From Paenibacillus phyllosphaerae (GTDB lineage Bacteria; Bacillota; Bacilli; Paenibacillales; Paenibacillaceae): a DNA stretch of 64,000 bases. The stretch lies in NCBI RefSeq assembly GCF_014192105.1, contig NZ_JACHXK010000019.1, positions 62,001-126,000 on the forward strand. The letters run 5' to 3'. Made by a program: the position numbers and the translations under genes. Under the pieces are notes generated by a model. That model was not told where the DNA came from and ran no database searches. It saw nothing but the letters and a program-made list of their open reading frames with translations. Within the stretch, counting starts at the first letter, position 1, and the number at the start of each line of letters is the position of its first letter. Below are positions 25,510 through 34,723 of this stretch, in pieces.

Positions 25510-26055
25510 TTATCCGTTCCTCGTCTCTTCCTTCTCCCCCGACACCGACCAGCGGTGGCGGTACTTCTCCAGCTTGGGATGAAGGTCGGAAGGTCGTTCG
25601 ATCAGCACCAGACGCAGCTTGACGATCCACTCCTCGAAAGACGTATACGAAGCGAACAAATTAGCGGTCTCCGGCGTGATGTACAGCACGAACGGCGCTT
25701 TGTATATCTCCGCCATATGCCGAAGCGCGGCGTCTATCGGCGTGTACTTCTTCCGCTTGCCTTCTAGCGCTTCAATCGTTACATAAGGCAGATCCCGTTC
25801 GTCCTTCCACGCATGCAGCTCATCGACGCGTTTGTAATACGGACGCACCGGCGTCTTCACCATTCGTCTTACTGTCTCTTCATGCAAGGGATAAAGCACC
25901 AGCTTGCTGAATGCGCGCGTGTCGGCATAGGCTGCTGCCTCGTCCAGCTCATGCGGGAGAATATGCTCGAAGGCATCATAGAATATGAGCGTTCCTTTGC
26001 GATGATCGGCTGGCGGTTCATAACCATATTCCACTTGGTGGGTTGTACGGCTCAT
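25510..26055 (-). CDS. Hypothetical protein
   Basis: 181 residues from ATG 26055, with GGGGAGGAAAG upstream; the extension to 26085 is unsupported. Soluble, with alternating strands and helices (TLIFYDAFEHILPHELDEAA, AFSKLVLYPLHEETVRRM, APFVLYITPETANLFASY). The order suggests a Rossmann-like alpha/beta fold, and the C-terminus is charged. I do not recognise the family. It stands alone, between the aminotransferase terminator and the DUF11 gene. Confidence 0.65.
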   Translation of the reverse strand: MSRTTHQVEYGYEPPADHRKGTLIFYDAFEHILPHELDEAAAYADTRAFSKLVLYPLHEETVRRMVKTPVRPYYKRVDELHAWKDERDLPYVTIEALEGKRKKYTPIDAALRHMAEIYKAPFVLYITPETANLFASYTSFEEWIVKLRLVLIERPSDLHPKLEKYRHRWSVSGEKEETRNG

Positions 26056-26269
26056 TAGACTTTCCTCCCCTGTTTCGATGTTCATGCGAATCTTCTTCTA
26101 TTGTACCCTTACCGAAGCATCCATGACGAGCACTTCACTGACCGTCGCATGTTTCCTAGGTGTTTATAGTTATCATACACCTCTTCGCGGACTCATATAG
26201 TTAGGGAGATAAATGGTGTAGATTCGGTAATTTTCTGCGCTTATAGGCAAGAGAGAGTACCATGAGGGG

Positions 26270-29200
26270 GTGAGCTACATTCCGCTTATCACTCGGGCAT
26301 CGTTCAATGCGACCGGAGCCATCACCTTTACAGGAAATACACTCGGCCTGAGCCGCTCGGATACGGCGGGGGTGCCGGGAACGCAGGATAGTATTGGAGC
26401 ATTCGTCTCGACAACCACTTCAACCGCTTTCGGCTCTTATCCGGCAGGAACAACCAGTGCCTATGCAAGTAACCGTTCAGCCGCGATATTGAACTTTCCT
26501 GCAGGCAGTACCATTTTGTATGCGGAACTGATTTGGGGCGGGTCCTACATTAACGGGAACGTAGATTTGACTGCGTTCATCAATAATGCGGTTTCCTTCA
26601 CGACGCCGGCAGGCACATTCAGCATCACGCCAGACTCGGCTACGGCCAATCAGGTCAATCTGGGCAGCGGCGCGTTCGCGTATACCCGATCGGCCAATGT
26701 CACTACCCTTGTCTCCCAAGGCGGGGCGGGAACCTATCAGACCGGCAATGTCGTCGGTACGGTCGTCATTAACAATGATCCGACGGCCAACCACTGCGGC
26801 TGGACGCTCGGCGTTATCTATTACAACCCTTCACTCCCCTTCCGTAACCTGTCGCTTCGCGCAGGCGCCGTTCTTGTCCAATCGACTTCGAGCGCAGTCA
26901 CAACCACGTTAACGGGCTTCGCTACCCCGGTATCGGGCGCTCTGGGCGGCAGAGCGCTATTCAGTGCGCAAGAAGGCGACGCGAACCGCACCGGCGACCA
27001 AGCGCTATTCGGGCCAACCTCAGCCAGCGCAGTGGCATTATCGGGGCCGAACAACTTTGCGAACAACTTTTTTGCCTCGCAGATTAACAATGATGCGGGC
27101 CAGCTGAATACAACTGGTACATTCGGCACCCGCAATCAGACGAACGGGACGCCAGGGTCGAATATCTCCGGCGGCCGGCAAGGCTGGGACATTACGAATG
27201 TCGATGTCTCCGCAAGGCTTATCAACAATCAGACGTCTGCCGTACTCATTCTGACCACCTCCGGGGACGCCTATGTCGTAAATGCGAACGCCATCCAAAT
27301 CGATATCAACTCCCCTAACATAGTCGTTAACAAGAGTGCAAACTCAACCGGCGTCGTCGTCGGGGATACGATTACGTATACGGTCACCGTCGGTAATACC
27401 GGTACGGCGAATGCAGCGAGCGTCGTCTTGTCGGATACCCTGCCGGAAGGTCTCGCTTTCGTTACCGGCAGCGTAACGGTAGCCGGAGTTCCCCGGCCTA
27501 CCTACGACATTGTCGCCGGCGTTCCCCTCGGGGCCGTCAACTTGAGCACTTCGGTGACTGTCACATATCAAGCCAGGGTGACGTCCATACCCGGGTCCTT
27601 TATTCTGCCTAATAGTGCAAATGCGGCTTTCACTTTTCAAAGCGTCGCGGGCGGCACGCCGATCAACGGCGTTATCCCCTCGAATACAGTCTCGACGCCC
27701 GTATATGCTGCCATTATCTCCATCGTCAAAAGCGCGAATCGCACAACTGCAATTGTAGGCAGCACCGTTACCTATACGCTATTGGTTACCAATTCCGGCA
27801 ACCGCGCGGCAACGGTTACCCTCGCAGATAATATTCCGACCGGCAGCACCTTTATTCCCGGTACCTTCCGCGTCAACGGAAACGTCGTGCCCGGCGCTAA
27901 CCCGCCGCTTGGGGTTGTCATCGGTTCGGTAGCGGCAGGCGCTACGGCAACCGTTACGTTCGATGTTCAAGTGAACAGTCTGCCAAGTCCGCCGCAGTTC
28001 GTCGACCAAGGCACGGCCACCTTCACCTTCTCGCCGCCTGACGGTCGCGTTATTTCAGGTTCGGCGGCTTCCAATACTGTCACGCTTCCCGTATCCGTGG
28101 CGAGCGTCACCGTCGTCAAATCGGTTAACGTTACGGACGCGGCAGTCGGCGAGACGATTACTTATTCTTCCGTCATTACGAATAACAGCTCCGAAGCGGT
28201 TACGAATGTCAATCTGTCGGACATTCTGCCATCCGGCGCCACTTTCGTCCCCGGATCGGTCACCGTGAACGGGACATCGAACGCAACTGCGAACCCGGCC
28301 ACCGGCATCCCGGTCGGCACAATCGCTCCCGGCAGCGCGGTCACCGTCAATCTGCTAGCGCAGGTTAGTTCGTTGCCGAGCAGTCAGCAGTTCGTCAACC
28401 AATCCAACGCGTCGTACACCATCGGCACCTTCACGGGAACAACGGCATCCAATTTGACGACGACGCCGATCTATCAGCCCGTCATTCAATTGACCAAATC
28501 GGCCAATACGACAGCGGCGACCGTCGGCGATACGATTACGTACACGATCATTGCCCGGAACACGGGCAATCGGTCCGCCACCGTTACGCTAACCGACAAT
28601 ATCCCTGCAGGCTCCAGCTTCATACCGGGGTCAGTAACGATTAACGGGGTGGCCAGCCCATCTTCAACGCCGACCGGCGGGATCTTGATCGGCGCTCTAG
28701 CGCCGAATGGACAGATAACGGTAACGTTCCAGACGCTGCTGAACACGCTGCCTTCGCCTCCGACGCTCATGGACCAGGCAGCCTCAACTTACTCCTATGC
28801 ATTGCCAAGCGGGAGAGTCCTGAACGGGTCCAGTACCTCGAATACGGTGACCGTCCCGGCTTCATCGCCGAATGTCATCATCAATAAGCTTACGAGCCTT
28901 AACGCTGCTGCCGTCAATGATGTGCTGACCTATACGCTTCTGGTCACGAACAACGGGGTTGCGCCCGTCACGAACGTTGTCCTGTCCGACCCCGTGCCGG
29001 CTGGCGCCAGCTTCGTCGCCGGCAGCGTCGTCATTAACTCCGTCTCCGCCCCGCTCGCGAATCCCAATGCCGGAATCGCGCTCGGGACGATTCTTCCGAA
29101 TACAACGTTCACCGTCACCTTCCAGATCCGCGTCACCTCAGTACCCGCATCCGCAACGATCAGCAATGCGGCGAGCGCCGGTTTCACCTCGGGAGCTTTC

Positions 29201-32200
29201 ACGGGCACGTCGGTCTCGAACACGGTTACGACGGCCGTATCGGAGGCTGTCGTCTCGGTCGTCAAGACCGCAAGTACGACCAATGCAACGGTCGGCGATA
29301 CCTTCTCGTATTCGTTCACGCTGCAGAATACCGGCAACGCGGGAGCAACCGTTACTTTAACCGATATTGTGCCGGTCGGCAGTTCGTTCGTCGTGAACAG
29401 CGTGCTCGTGAACGGCATTCCTGCGCCGGGATACGATCCGGTCACGGGCATTCCGGTGGGCGTTATACCAGCTGGCGGAACGTCCGTCGTAAGTTATGTC
29501 GTTAATGTCGTCTCTTTCCCGCCTAGCAGACAGCTGGTCAACCAAGCTACGGCCAATTATACTTTCACGCTTAGCGACGGGCGCGTGATCAACCGCATCT
29601 CCCAATCCAATAGCGTGGTCGTACCTGTCGCGCTGCCGGATGTATCCGTCGTCAAAAGCGTGAGTCAAATCGATGCGGTCGTCGGCGATACGCTGACGTT
29701 CACATCGGTCGTAACCAATAACGGTATTGCCAATGTCAACAATGTGGTTCTTCGCGATCCGCTTCAGTCGAATGCGGTATTCGTGCCTGGCACTGTTCTT
29801 GTTCAAGGCGTTTCCCAGCCGGAAGCATTACCTGAATCCGGCCTATCACTCGGTACCCTGGCACCAGGCGCTTCGGTTACCGTAACATTCGAGGTGACGA
29901 TATCGATGCCAATTCCTTCTCAGATTAATAACCAATCGACAGCAAGCTTCACATCAGGTTCCTTCTCCGCAACATCGGCGTCCAACACGACCGTTACGCC
30001 GGTCACGCAGCCGCAGATCGCGGTTGTCAAAAGCGCCAACACGAACAACGCTACGCAAGGCGATACCGTTGTCTATACGCTGACGGTAAGCAATACAGGC
30101 AACCTGCCTGCCTCTGTCGTCCTGACCGATACGATTCCGGCAGGTACGACTTTCACGGAAAACAGCGTCATCGTGAACGGGTTTCCGATTCCTGGCGTAT
30201 CGCCGGCAACGGGCATCGATATCGGCACGCTCGCAGCGGGGGGCACCACTGTCGTCTCCTTCTCCGTCGTCATTACGTCATTGCCGTCACCTCAGCAGCT
30301 CAGTAACTTCGGCACGGCCACCTATACCTTCACGCCGCCGGACGGCCGATTGTTATCCGGTTCGGCCGTATCCAACACGGTCACGTTCCCGGTATCCGCC
30401 CCCAACGTCGGGGTCGTACTAAGCACGACTTCGACTGCCGTTACGATCGGCGACACCATCGTCTATACGGCCGTCGTCACGAACAGCGGCATCGAGGCGA
30501 TCAATAACGTCCAATTCACGGCACTTACGCCTCCCGGAACTTCCTTCATTCCGGGGACGGTAACCGTCAACGGGACGCCGATACAAGGAGCTAGCCCTAT
30601 CGGCGGTATTCCGATCAGCTCGATTCCAGCCGGCGGTTCAGTCACGATTACCTTTAATTACGCCGTCAACAGCGTGCCTGCCCCGCCAGTGATCGACAAT
30701 ACGGGGACCGTTACGTTCACATCGGGCGCATTCTCCGGACTGACCAACTCGAACACGGTATCGACGCCGGTGTATCAACCGGTTATCTCGGTCGTGAAGA
30801 GCGCGAACACTTCGAATGCTTCCGTCGGGCAGACCGTTACGTACAATCTCGCCGTCACGAACAGCGGCAACTATCCGGCGACGATCACGCTGACCGACAA
30901 TATTCCGACCGGTACATCCTTCGTTCCGAACAGCGTGTTGTATAATGGATCGCCATTGCCGGGCACGGATCCGATTACAGGCATTCCGGGCGGAACGCTG
31001 GCCGCTGGCCAAACGGCCAACATTATGTTCTCCGTCGTCATTGATTTCATGCCAACGCCGCAGCAGTTGAGTAACCAGGCGATAGCGGCATCTTCGTATA
31101 CGCTGCCGGATGGCCGCACCTTCAATCAGTCGTCGCCTTCGAATACGGTCACTTTCCCGGTATCGGCGCCGAACGCGGTCGTCGTGAAGAGCACGCCGTC
31201 TACGGCAGTATCCATCGGGGATACGGTTACCTATACGACAACGATCACGAACAGCGGTATCGCTTCGATTACGAATGTCCTGTTCACGGATCCGATACCG
31301 GCGGGATCTGCGTTCGTCGCGAACTCGCTTACCGTCGACGGGGTCCCACGACAAGGCGCGAATCCGGCAACCGGCGTCACGATCGATGCGATCGCGCCGG
31401 GCGTAACGGTTACCGTCGTCTTCAACGTTACCGTCACGTCGCTCCCTACACCGGCGCAATTGAACAACCAATCATCCGTAACGTTTACTTCCGGAACCTT
31501 CTCCGGCGTCACTTTCTCGAACATCGTCACGACGCCGATCTATCAGCCGATTCTCAATGCAGTCAAGACAGGCAACACCTCGAATGCTACCGTAGGCGAT
31601 ACGGTCACTTACACCGTGACGATCACGAATACGGGTAATTTCGGCGCGGCGGTGACGTTGACCGATACGATTCCGGCCGGTACTTCTTTCGTGGAGAACA
31701 GCGTTATCGTCAATAATCAGCCGGTGCCGGGCGTGAATCCGTCGACGGGTATCCCGCTTGGCATCGTCGCTACATCCGCGTCGGTCTCCTTCTCGGTGCT
31801 CATCGATTCGCTGCCATCGGGACAGGTGCTGCTCAACCAGGCTTCGGCTACCTTCGCGTATACGCTTCCAGATAGTCGGACGCTCGGCGGCTCGCTCCAA
31901 TCCAATCTGCTGTCGATTCCGGTATCCGCGCCGAATATCGCGGTCGTGAAGACGTCGAACGTACCGAACGCCGTCGTTGGCGATACGATCACGTACACGA
32001 TTACGGTAACGAACAGCGGTATAGCGCCAGTAACCAACGTGGTCACGATCGATAATATTCCCGACGGTTCCGCGTTCGTTCCTAATAGCGTCACCGTCGA
32101 CGGCATCGTTCGCCAGAACGCTTCGCCGGCAGCCGGTATCTCGTTAGGGACGATCGCTCCCGGAACGACGGTGACGATTACGTTCCAAGCTCTGGTAACG

Positions 32201-32983
32201 AGTCTGCCGTCGCCTGCCGTGCTGGTCGACCAGGCTAGTTCTAGCTTTACATCGGGTGCCTTCTCAGGTATCTCCTACTCGAACACCTTGTCGCTGCAAG
32301 TATTCCAGCCAATCATCGCGATTCTGAAATCAGCCGATACCAACAATGCAACCGTCGGAGACACGGTTACTTACGTCCTGACGGTATCGAACACCGGCAA
32401 TCTGCCGGCCGAAGTCGTGCTGACGGATCCGATTCCAAGCGGCGGTGCTTTCATTCCGAACAGCGTTCAGGTGAACGGCGTGCCGCTGCCGGGAGCGAAT
32501 CCTTCGGCAGGCTTCTCGATCGGCGTTGTTCAACCGGGCCAGTCGGTCGTCGTTTCCGTCTCCTTCGAGGTTATCATTCAGACGCTTCCGCCGTCCCAGC
32601 AGCTGGTGAACACATCGACCGGCAGCTATACGTATACCGCTCCGGATGGTCGCGTACTGTCGGGTACAGTCAATTCCAACACGCTGTCGATTCCGGTTTC
32701 GTCGCCGGATGTCTCAGTCGTTAAGAGCACGACGGCAATCGATGCGGTCGTGGGCGATACGATTACGTACACCATAGTCGTTACGAATAACGGGATCGCA
32801 CCGGTCAATAGCGTCGTTCTTATCGACCCTGTTCCGACCGGCACCGTATTCGTCGAAGAAAGCGTTACTGTCGGCGGCGTTTCTCGGCCAACGGCCAACC
32901 CGAACACGGGGATTACCATCGGTACGATTGCCGCTAACGCATCCGTGGTCGTTACCTTCCAGGTCTTGGTGGTCGCGATATGA
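26270..32983 (+). CDS. Giant DUF11 repeat surface protein, 5' part
   Basis: 2237 residues from GTG 26270 (a purine-rich AAGAGAGAG lies ~13 nt upstream, not an ideal site). Residues ~1-345 form a unique N-terminal domain (FPAGSTILYAELIWGGSYIN, DITNVDVSARLINNQTSA). Then come fifteen DUF11 beta-sandwich repeats of about 130 residues. From repeat 2 they alternate strictly between type A ('..TGN..ATVTLTDNIPAG..', ending YT.PDGR) and type B ('..NNGIAPVTNVVLTDPIP..', ending SFTSGAFSG). No signal peptide, LPXTG or SLH anchor is visible. Composition is Thr/Val/Ser/Asn-rich. The frame ends within repeat 15, where the next gene continues the repeats. Confidence 0.85.
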   Translation: MSYIPLITRASFNATGAITFTGNTLGLSRSDTAGVPGTQDSIGAFVSTTTSTAFGSYPAGTTSAYASNRSAAILNFPAGSTILYAELIWGGSYINGNVDLTAFINNAVSFTTPAGTFSITPDSATANQVNLGSGAFAYTRSANVTTLVSQGGAGTYQTGNVVGTVVINNDPTANHCGWTLGVIYYNPSLPFRNLSLRAGAVLVQSTSSAVTTTLTGFATPVSGALGGRALFSAQEGDANRTGDQALFGPTSASAVALSGPNNFANNFFASQINNDAGQLNTTGTFGTRNQTNGTPGSNISGGRQGWDITNVDVSARLINNQTSAVLILTTSGDAYVVNANAIQIDINSPNIVVNKSANSTGVVVGDTITYTVTVGNTGTANAASVVLSDTLPEGLAFVTGSVTVAGVPRPTYDIVAGVPLGAVNLSTSVTVTYQARVTSIPGSFILPNSANAAFTFQSVAGGTPINGVIPSNTVSTPVYAAIISIVKSANRTTAIVGSTVTYTLLVTNSGNRAATVTLADNIPTGSTFIPGTFRVNGNVVPGANPPLGVVIGSVAAGATATVTFDVQVNSLPSPPQFVDQGTATFTFSPPDGRVISGSAASNTVTLPVSVASVTVVKSVNVTDAAVGETITYSSVITNNSSEAVTNVNLSDILPSGATFVPGSVTVNGTSNATANPATGIPVGTIAPGSAVTVNLLAQVSSLPSSQQFVNQSNASYTIGTFTGTTASNLTTTPIYQPVIQLTKSANTTAATVGDTITYTIIARNTGNRSATVTLTDNIPAGSSFIPGSVTINGVASPSSTPTGGILIGALAPNGQITVTFQTLLNTLPSPPTLMDQAASTYSYALPSGRVLNGSSTSNTVTVPASSPNVIINKLTSLNAAAVNDVLTYTLLVTNNGVAPVTNVVLSDPVPAGASFVAGSVVINSVSAPLANPNAGIALGTILPNTTFTVTFQIRVTSVPASATISNAASAGFTSGAFTGTSVSNTVTTAVSEAVVSVVKTASTTNATVGDTFSYSFTLQNTGNAGATVTLTDIVPVGSSFVVNSVLVNGIPAPGYDPVTGIPVGVIPAGGTSVVSYVVNVVSFPPSRQLVNQATANYTFTLSDGRVINRISQSNSVVVPVALPDVSVVKSVSQIDAVVGDTLTFTSVVTNNGIANVNNVVLRDPLQSNAVFVPGTVLVQGVSQPEALPESGLSLGTLAPGASVTVTFEVTISMPIPSQINNQSTASFTSGSFSATSASNTTVTPVTQPQIAVVKSANTNNATQGDTVVYTLTVSNTGNLPASVVLTDTIPAGTTFTENSVIVNGFPIPGVSPATGIDIGTLAAGGTTVVSFSVVITSLPSPQQLSNFGTATYTFTPPDGRLLSGSAVSNTVTFPVSAPNVGVVLSTTSTAVTIGDTIVYTAVVTNSGIEAINNVQFTALTPPGTSFIPGTVTVNGTPIQGASPIGGIPISSIPAGGSVTITFNYAVNSVPAPPVIDNTGTVTFTSGAFSGLTNSNTVSTPVYQPVISVVKSANTSNASVGQTVTYNLAVTNSGNYPATITLTDNIPTGTSFVPNSVLYNGSPLPGTDPITGIPGGTLAAGQTANIMFSVVIDFMPTPQQLSNQAIAASSYTLPDGRTFNQSSPSNTVTFPVSAPNAVVVKSTPSTAVSIGDTVTYTTTITNSGIASITNVLFTDPIPAGSAFVANSLTVDGVPRQGANPATGVTIDAIAPGVTVTVVFNVTVTSLPTPAQLNNQSSVTFTSGTFSGVTFSNIVTTPIYQPILNAVKTGNTSNATVGDTVTYTVTITNTGNFGAAVTLTDTIPAGTSFVENSVIVNNQPVPGVNPSTGIPLGIVATSASVSFSVLIDSLPSGQVLLNQASATFAYTLPDSRTLGGSLQSNLLSIPVSAPNIAVVKTSNVPNAVVGDTITYTITVTNSGIAPVTNVVTIDNIPDGSAFVPNSVTVDGIVRQNASPAAGISLGTIAPGTTVTITFQALVTSLPSPAVLVDQASSSFTSGAFSGISYSNTLSLQVFQPIIAILKSADTNNATVGDTVTYVLTVSNTGNLPAEVVLTDPIPSGGAFIPNSVQVNGVPLPGANPSAGFSIGVVQPGQSVVVSVSFEVIIQTLPPSQQLVNTSTGSYTYTAPDGRVLSGTVNSNTLSIPVSSPDVSVVKSTTAIDAVVGDTITYTIVVTNNGIAPVNSVVLIDPVPTGTVFVEESVTVGGVSRPTANPNTGITIGTIAANASVVVTFQVLVVAI

Positions 32984-34665
32984 CGCAAGGCGGTGCGCGT
33001 GACTTCAAGCTGCTGAACCAGACGCATGTCCGGTTCAGCAGCGGGTCGATCGAAAGTGTCGCGTACTCGAATACGGTGCAGACACCATTGGTTGGAGCAA
33101 TCCTCCAAGCGGCCAAACAAGCGTTGCCTTCCAGACTATCGCTCGGCCAGACCGTCACGTATTCGGTCATCGTCAACAATTCTGGTAATCGTGAAGCGCA
33201 CGCCACGTTATATGACTCGCTTCCTGTCGGATTGTCTTTCATTCCCAATAGTGTATTGGTTGGCGGTGCGCCTATTCCCGGCGCATCGCCTGACTCCGGC
33301 ATACTGCTAGGGACCATCGGCGTCGGAATGACGATTGCGCTCAGCTTCCAAGCCATCGTCATTGCCATACCAGCCTCGCTTGACTTCACCAACCAGGCAA
33401 GGATTGAATATGCGTTCTCGACGTATGATGGACGGATCGTCAATGATGCCGCTTTGTCCAACGTTAGCTCCGTCTCCGTCGCAGGCGATCGGCTCAGCGT
33501 CTCCGGCAGCCTCAGCTCGCCGGTAACCTTCCCCGGTGATGTCATCCTTTACGATGTGGTGCTGAAGAATGAAGGATTGGATACGCTCGAGAATGTCGTG
33601 ATCTATATCCCGCTCCCGCCGGGATTCTCCTTCGTACCGGGCAGCGTTGTCATTAACGGCGTACTTGCGGCATGGATCGATCCCAGCCAGGGCATCCCGA
33701 TCGGCGTGCTAACGCCGGGCCAGATCGTTAACGTCCGGGTCAGTATCAGGTTGGAAGGCGTATCTCCAACGCCCGAAGTTACGATTCAAGGCAATGTAGC
33801 CTATACCATCAACGGCACGTCCTACAATGAACCGGTCAATCCGCTTAAGCTGTATATAGTCGAACCTTCGCTCAGCGTTAACCTGGAAGTCGACCAGGTA
33901 CAAGCGACCATCGGCTCCCTATTAACATACCAGGTTGTCGTCACCAACGACAGCGGTTTTGCCGTCGATGCATCACTCACCGATCTCATCCCGCCAGGAA
34001 CGTCCTACGTCGTGGACAGTATGACCATCAACGGCGCGCCGCGCACCGGAGGATTGCCTGCCGGCGGAATTACGCTCGGAACCATTCGGGCAAATTCACA
34101 GGTCGTAGTTATCTACCAAGTACGCATACAGCCTGGAGCGATAGCCGGCGGTTTACAGCCGGTATTGAACCGGGTTCGGGTGTTATACACGTACCGGCTT
34201 ACCGACAGCAGAGTCGTCGGACAGAACGCGCAGTCCAATACGGTCAAGACGGAACTCGTGGCGCCTATCATTCCGATCATTGCCTCCGCGCAGCCGCAAT
34301 ATTATGAAATGGGCGAAACGGTGCGGTTTACGATGCTCGTCTCGAACACCGGCAATCTAGCTGCCGATGTGATCTTGTTCCGAACGGCTTACCCGCCAGG
34401 TTTCCGCGTGCTCGATCCGCGAATTGACGGCCGAAGCGCTCCCGCTTTTACATTAGAGGACGGCTTAACGCTTGGACTAATCGCACCTGGCGGCACAGTG
34501 CGGGTTACCTATATGGTCATGGTCGCCGAAACCGATCATCTTGATCTGGACAGCGTGACTACACGCTATACCGCGCGTTACCGTTATACCTACCGTGACA
34601 GCCGTTATTCCGGCGAGAGCTTGTCGAATGAGCTCATTCTGCCGATTGACTATACGAATGAATGA
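32980..34665 (+). CDS. DUF11 repeat protein, 3' part (probable frameshifted continuation)
   Basis: 561 residues from an ATG that overlaps the preceding stop (ATGA). The first ~35 residues (LLNQTHVRFSSGSIESVAYS) complete the type B repeat broken at the end of the preceding frame. Four more, less uniform DUF11 repeats follow to the C-terminus (LSLGQTVTYSVIVNNSGNRE, FPGDVILYDVVLKNEGLD, ATIGSLLTYQVVVTNDSG, YEMGETVRFTMLVSNTGN). No convincing ribosome site precedes the ATG. It is therefore likely the same ancestral gene, with a frameshift at ~32960-33020; reinitiation at ATGA would be the alternative. Confidence 0.75.
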   Translation: MTQGGARDFKLLNQTHVRFSSGSIESVAYSNTVQTPLVGAILQAAKQALPSRLSLGQTVTYSVIVNNSGNREAHATLYDSLPVGLSFIPNSVLVGGAPIPGASPDSGILLGTIGVGMTIALSFQAIVIAIPASLDFTNQARIEYAFSTYDGRIVNDAALSNVSSVSVAGDRLSVSGSLSSPVTFPGDVILYDVVLKNEGLDTLENVVIYIPLPPGFSFVPGSVVINGVLAAWIDPSQGIPIGVLTPGQIVNVRVSIRLEGVSPTPEVTIQGNVAYTINGTSYNEPVNPLKLYIVEPSLSVNLEVDQVQATIGSLLTYQVVVTNDSGFAVDASLTDLIPPGTSYVVDSMTINGAPRTGGLPAGGITLGTIRANSQVVVIYQVRIQPGAIAGGLQPVLNRVRVLYTYRLTDSRVVGQNAQSNTVKTELVAPIIPIIASAQPQYYEMGETVRFTMLVSNTGNLAADVILFRTAYPPGFRVLDPRIDGRSAPAFTLEDGLTLGLIAPGGTVRVTYMVMVAETDHLDLDSVTTRYTARYRYTYRDSRYSGESLSNELILPIDYTNE

Positions 34666-34695
34666 CAAAAGCAGCCCGCTAAGGCTGCTTTTGTC
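34664..34695. terminator. Bidirectional terminator (DUF11 / PBP)
   Basis: GACAAAAGCAGCC pairs perfectly with GGCTGCTTTTGTC (13 bp) around CGCTAA. It overlaps the DUF11 stop codon and lies between convergent genes. Confidence 0.85.
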
Positions 34696-34723
34696 TGTAC
34701 CGATTCCGTACCCTTATGGAGGA

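Noticed and set aside
29357-32106. Several minus-strand open frames within the DUF11 gene
   Set aside because: They arise from the repeated, biased codons of the DUF11 repeats; their predicted proteins are low-complexity (Arg/Asp/Ile or Val/Thr) and lack starts with ribosome sites.
26270-34665. Tandem periodic repeats that could be mistaken for a CRISPR or satellite array
   Set aside because: Periodicity is ~390 and ~780 bases, in frame and protein-coding; spacers and direct repeats of CRISPR type are absent.
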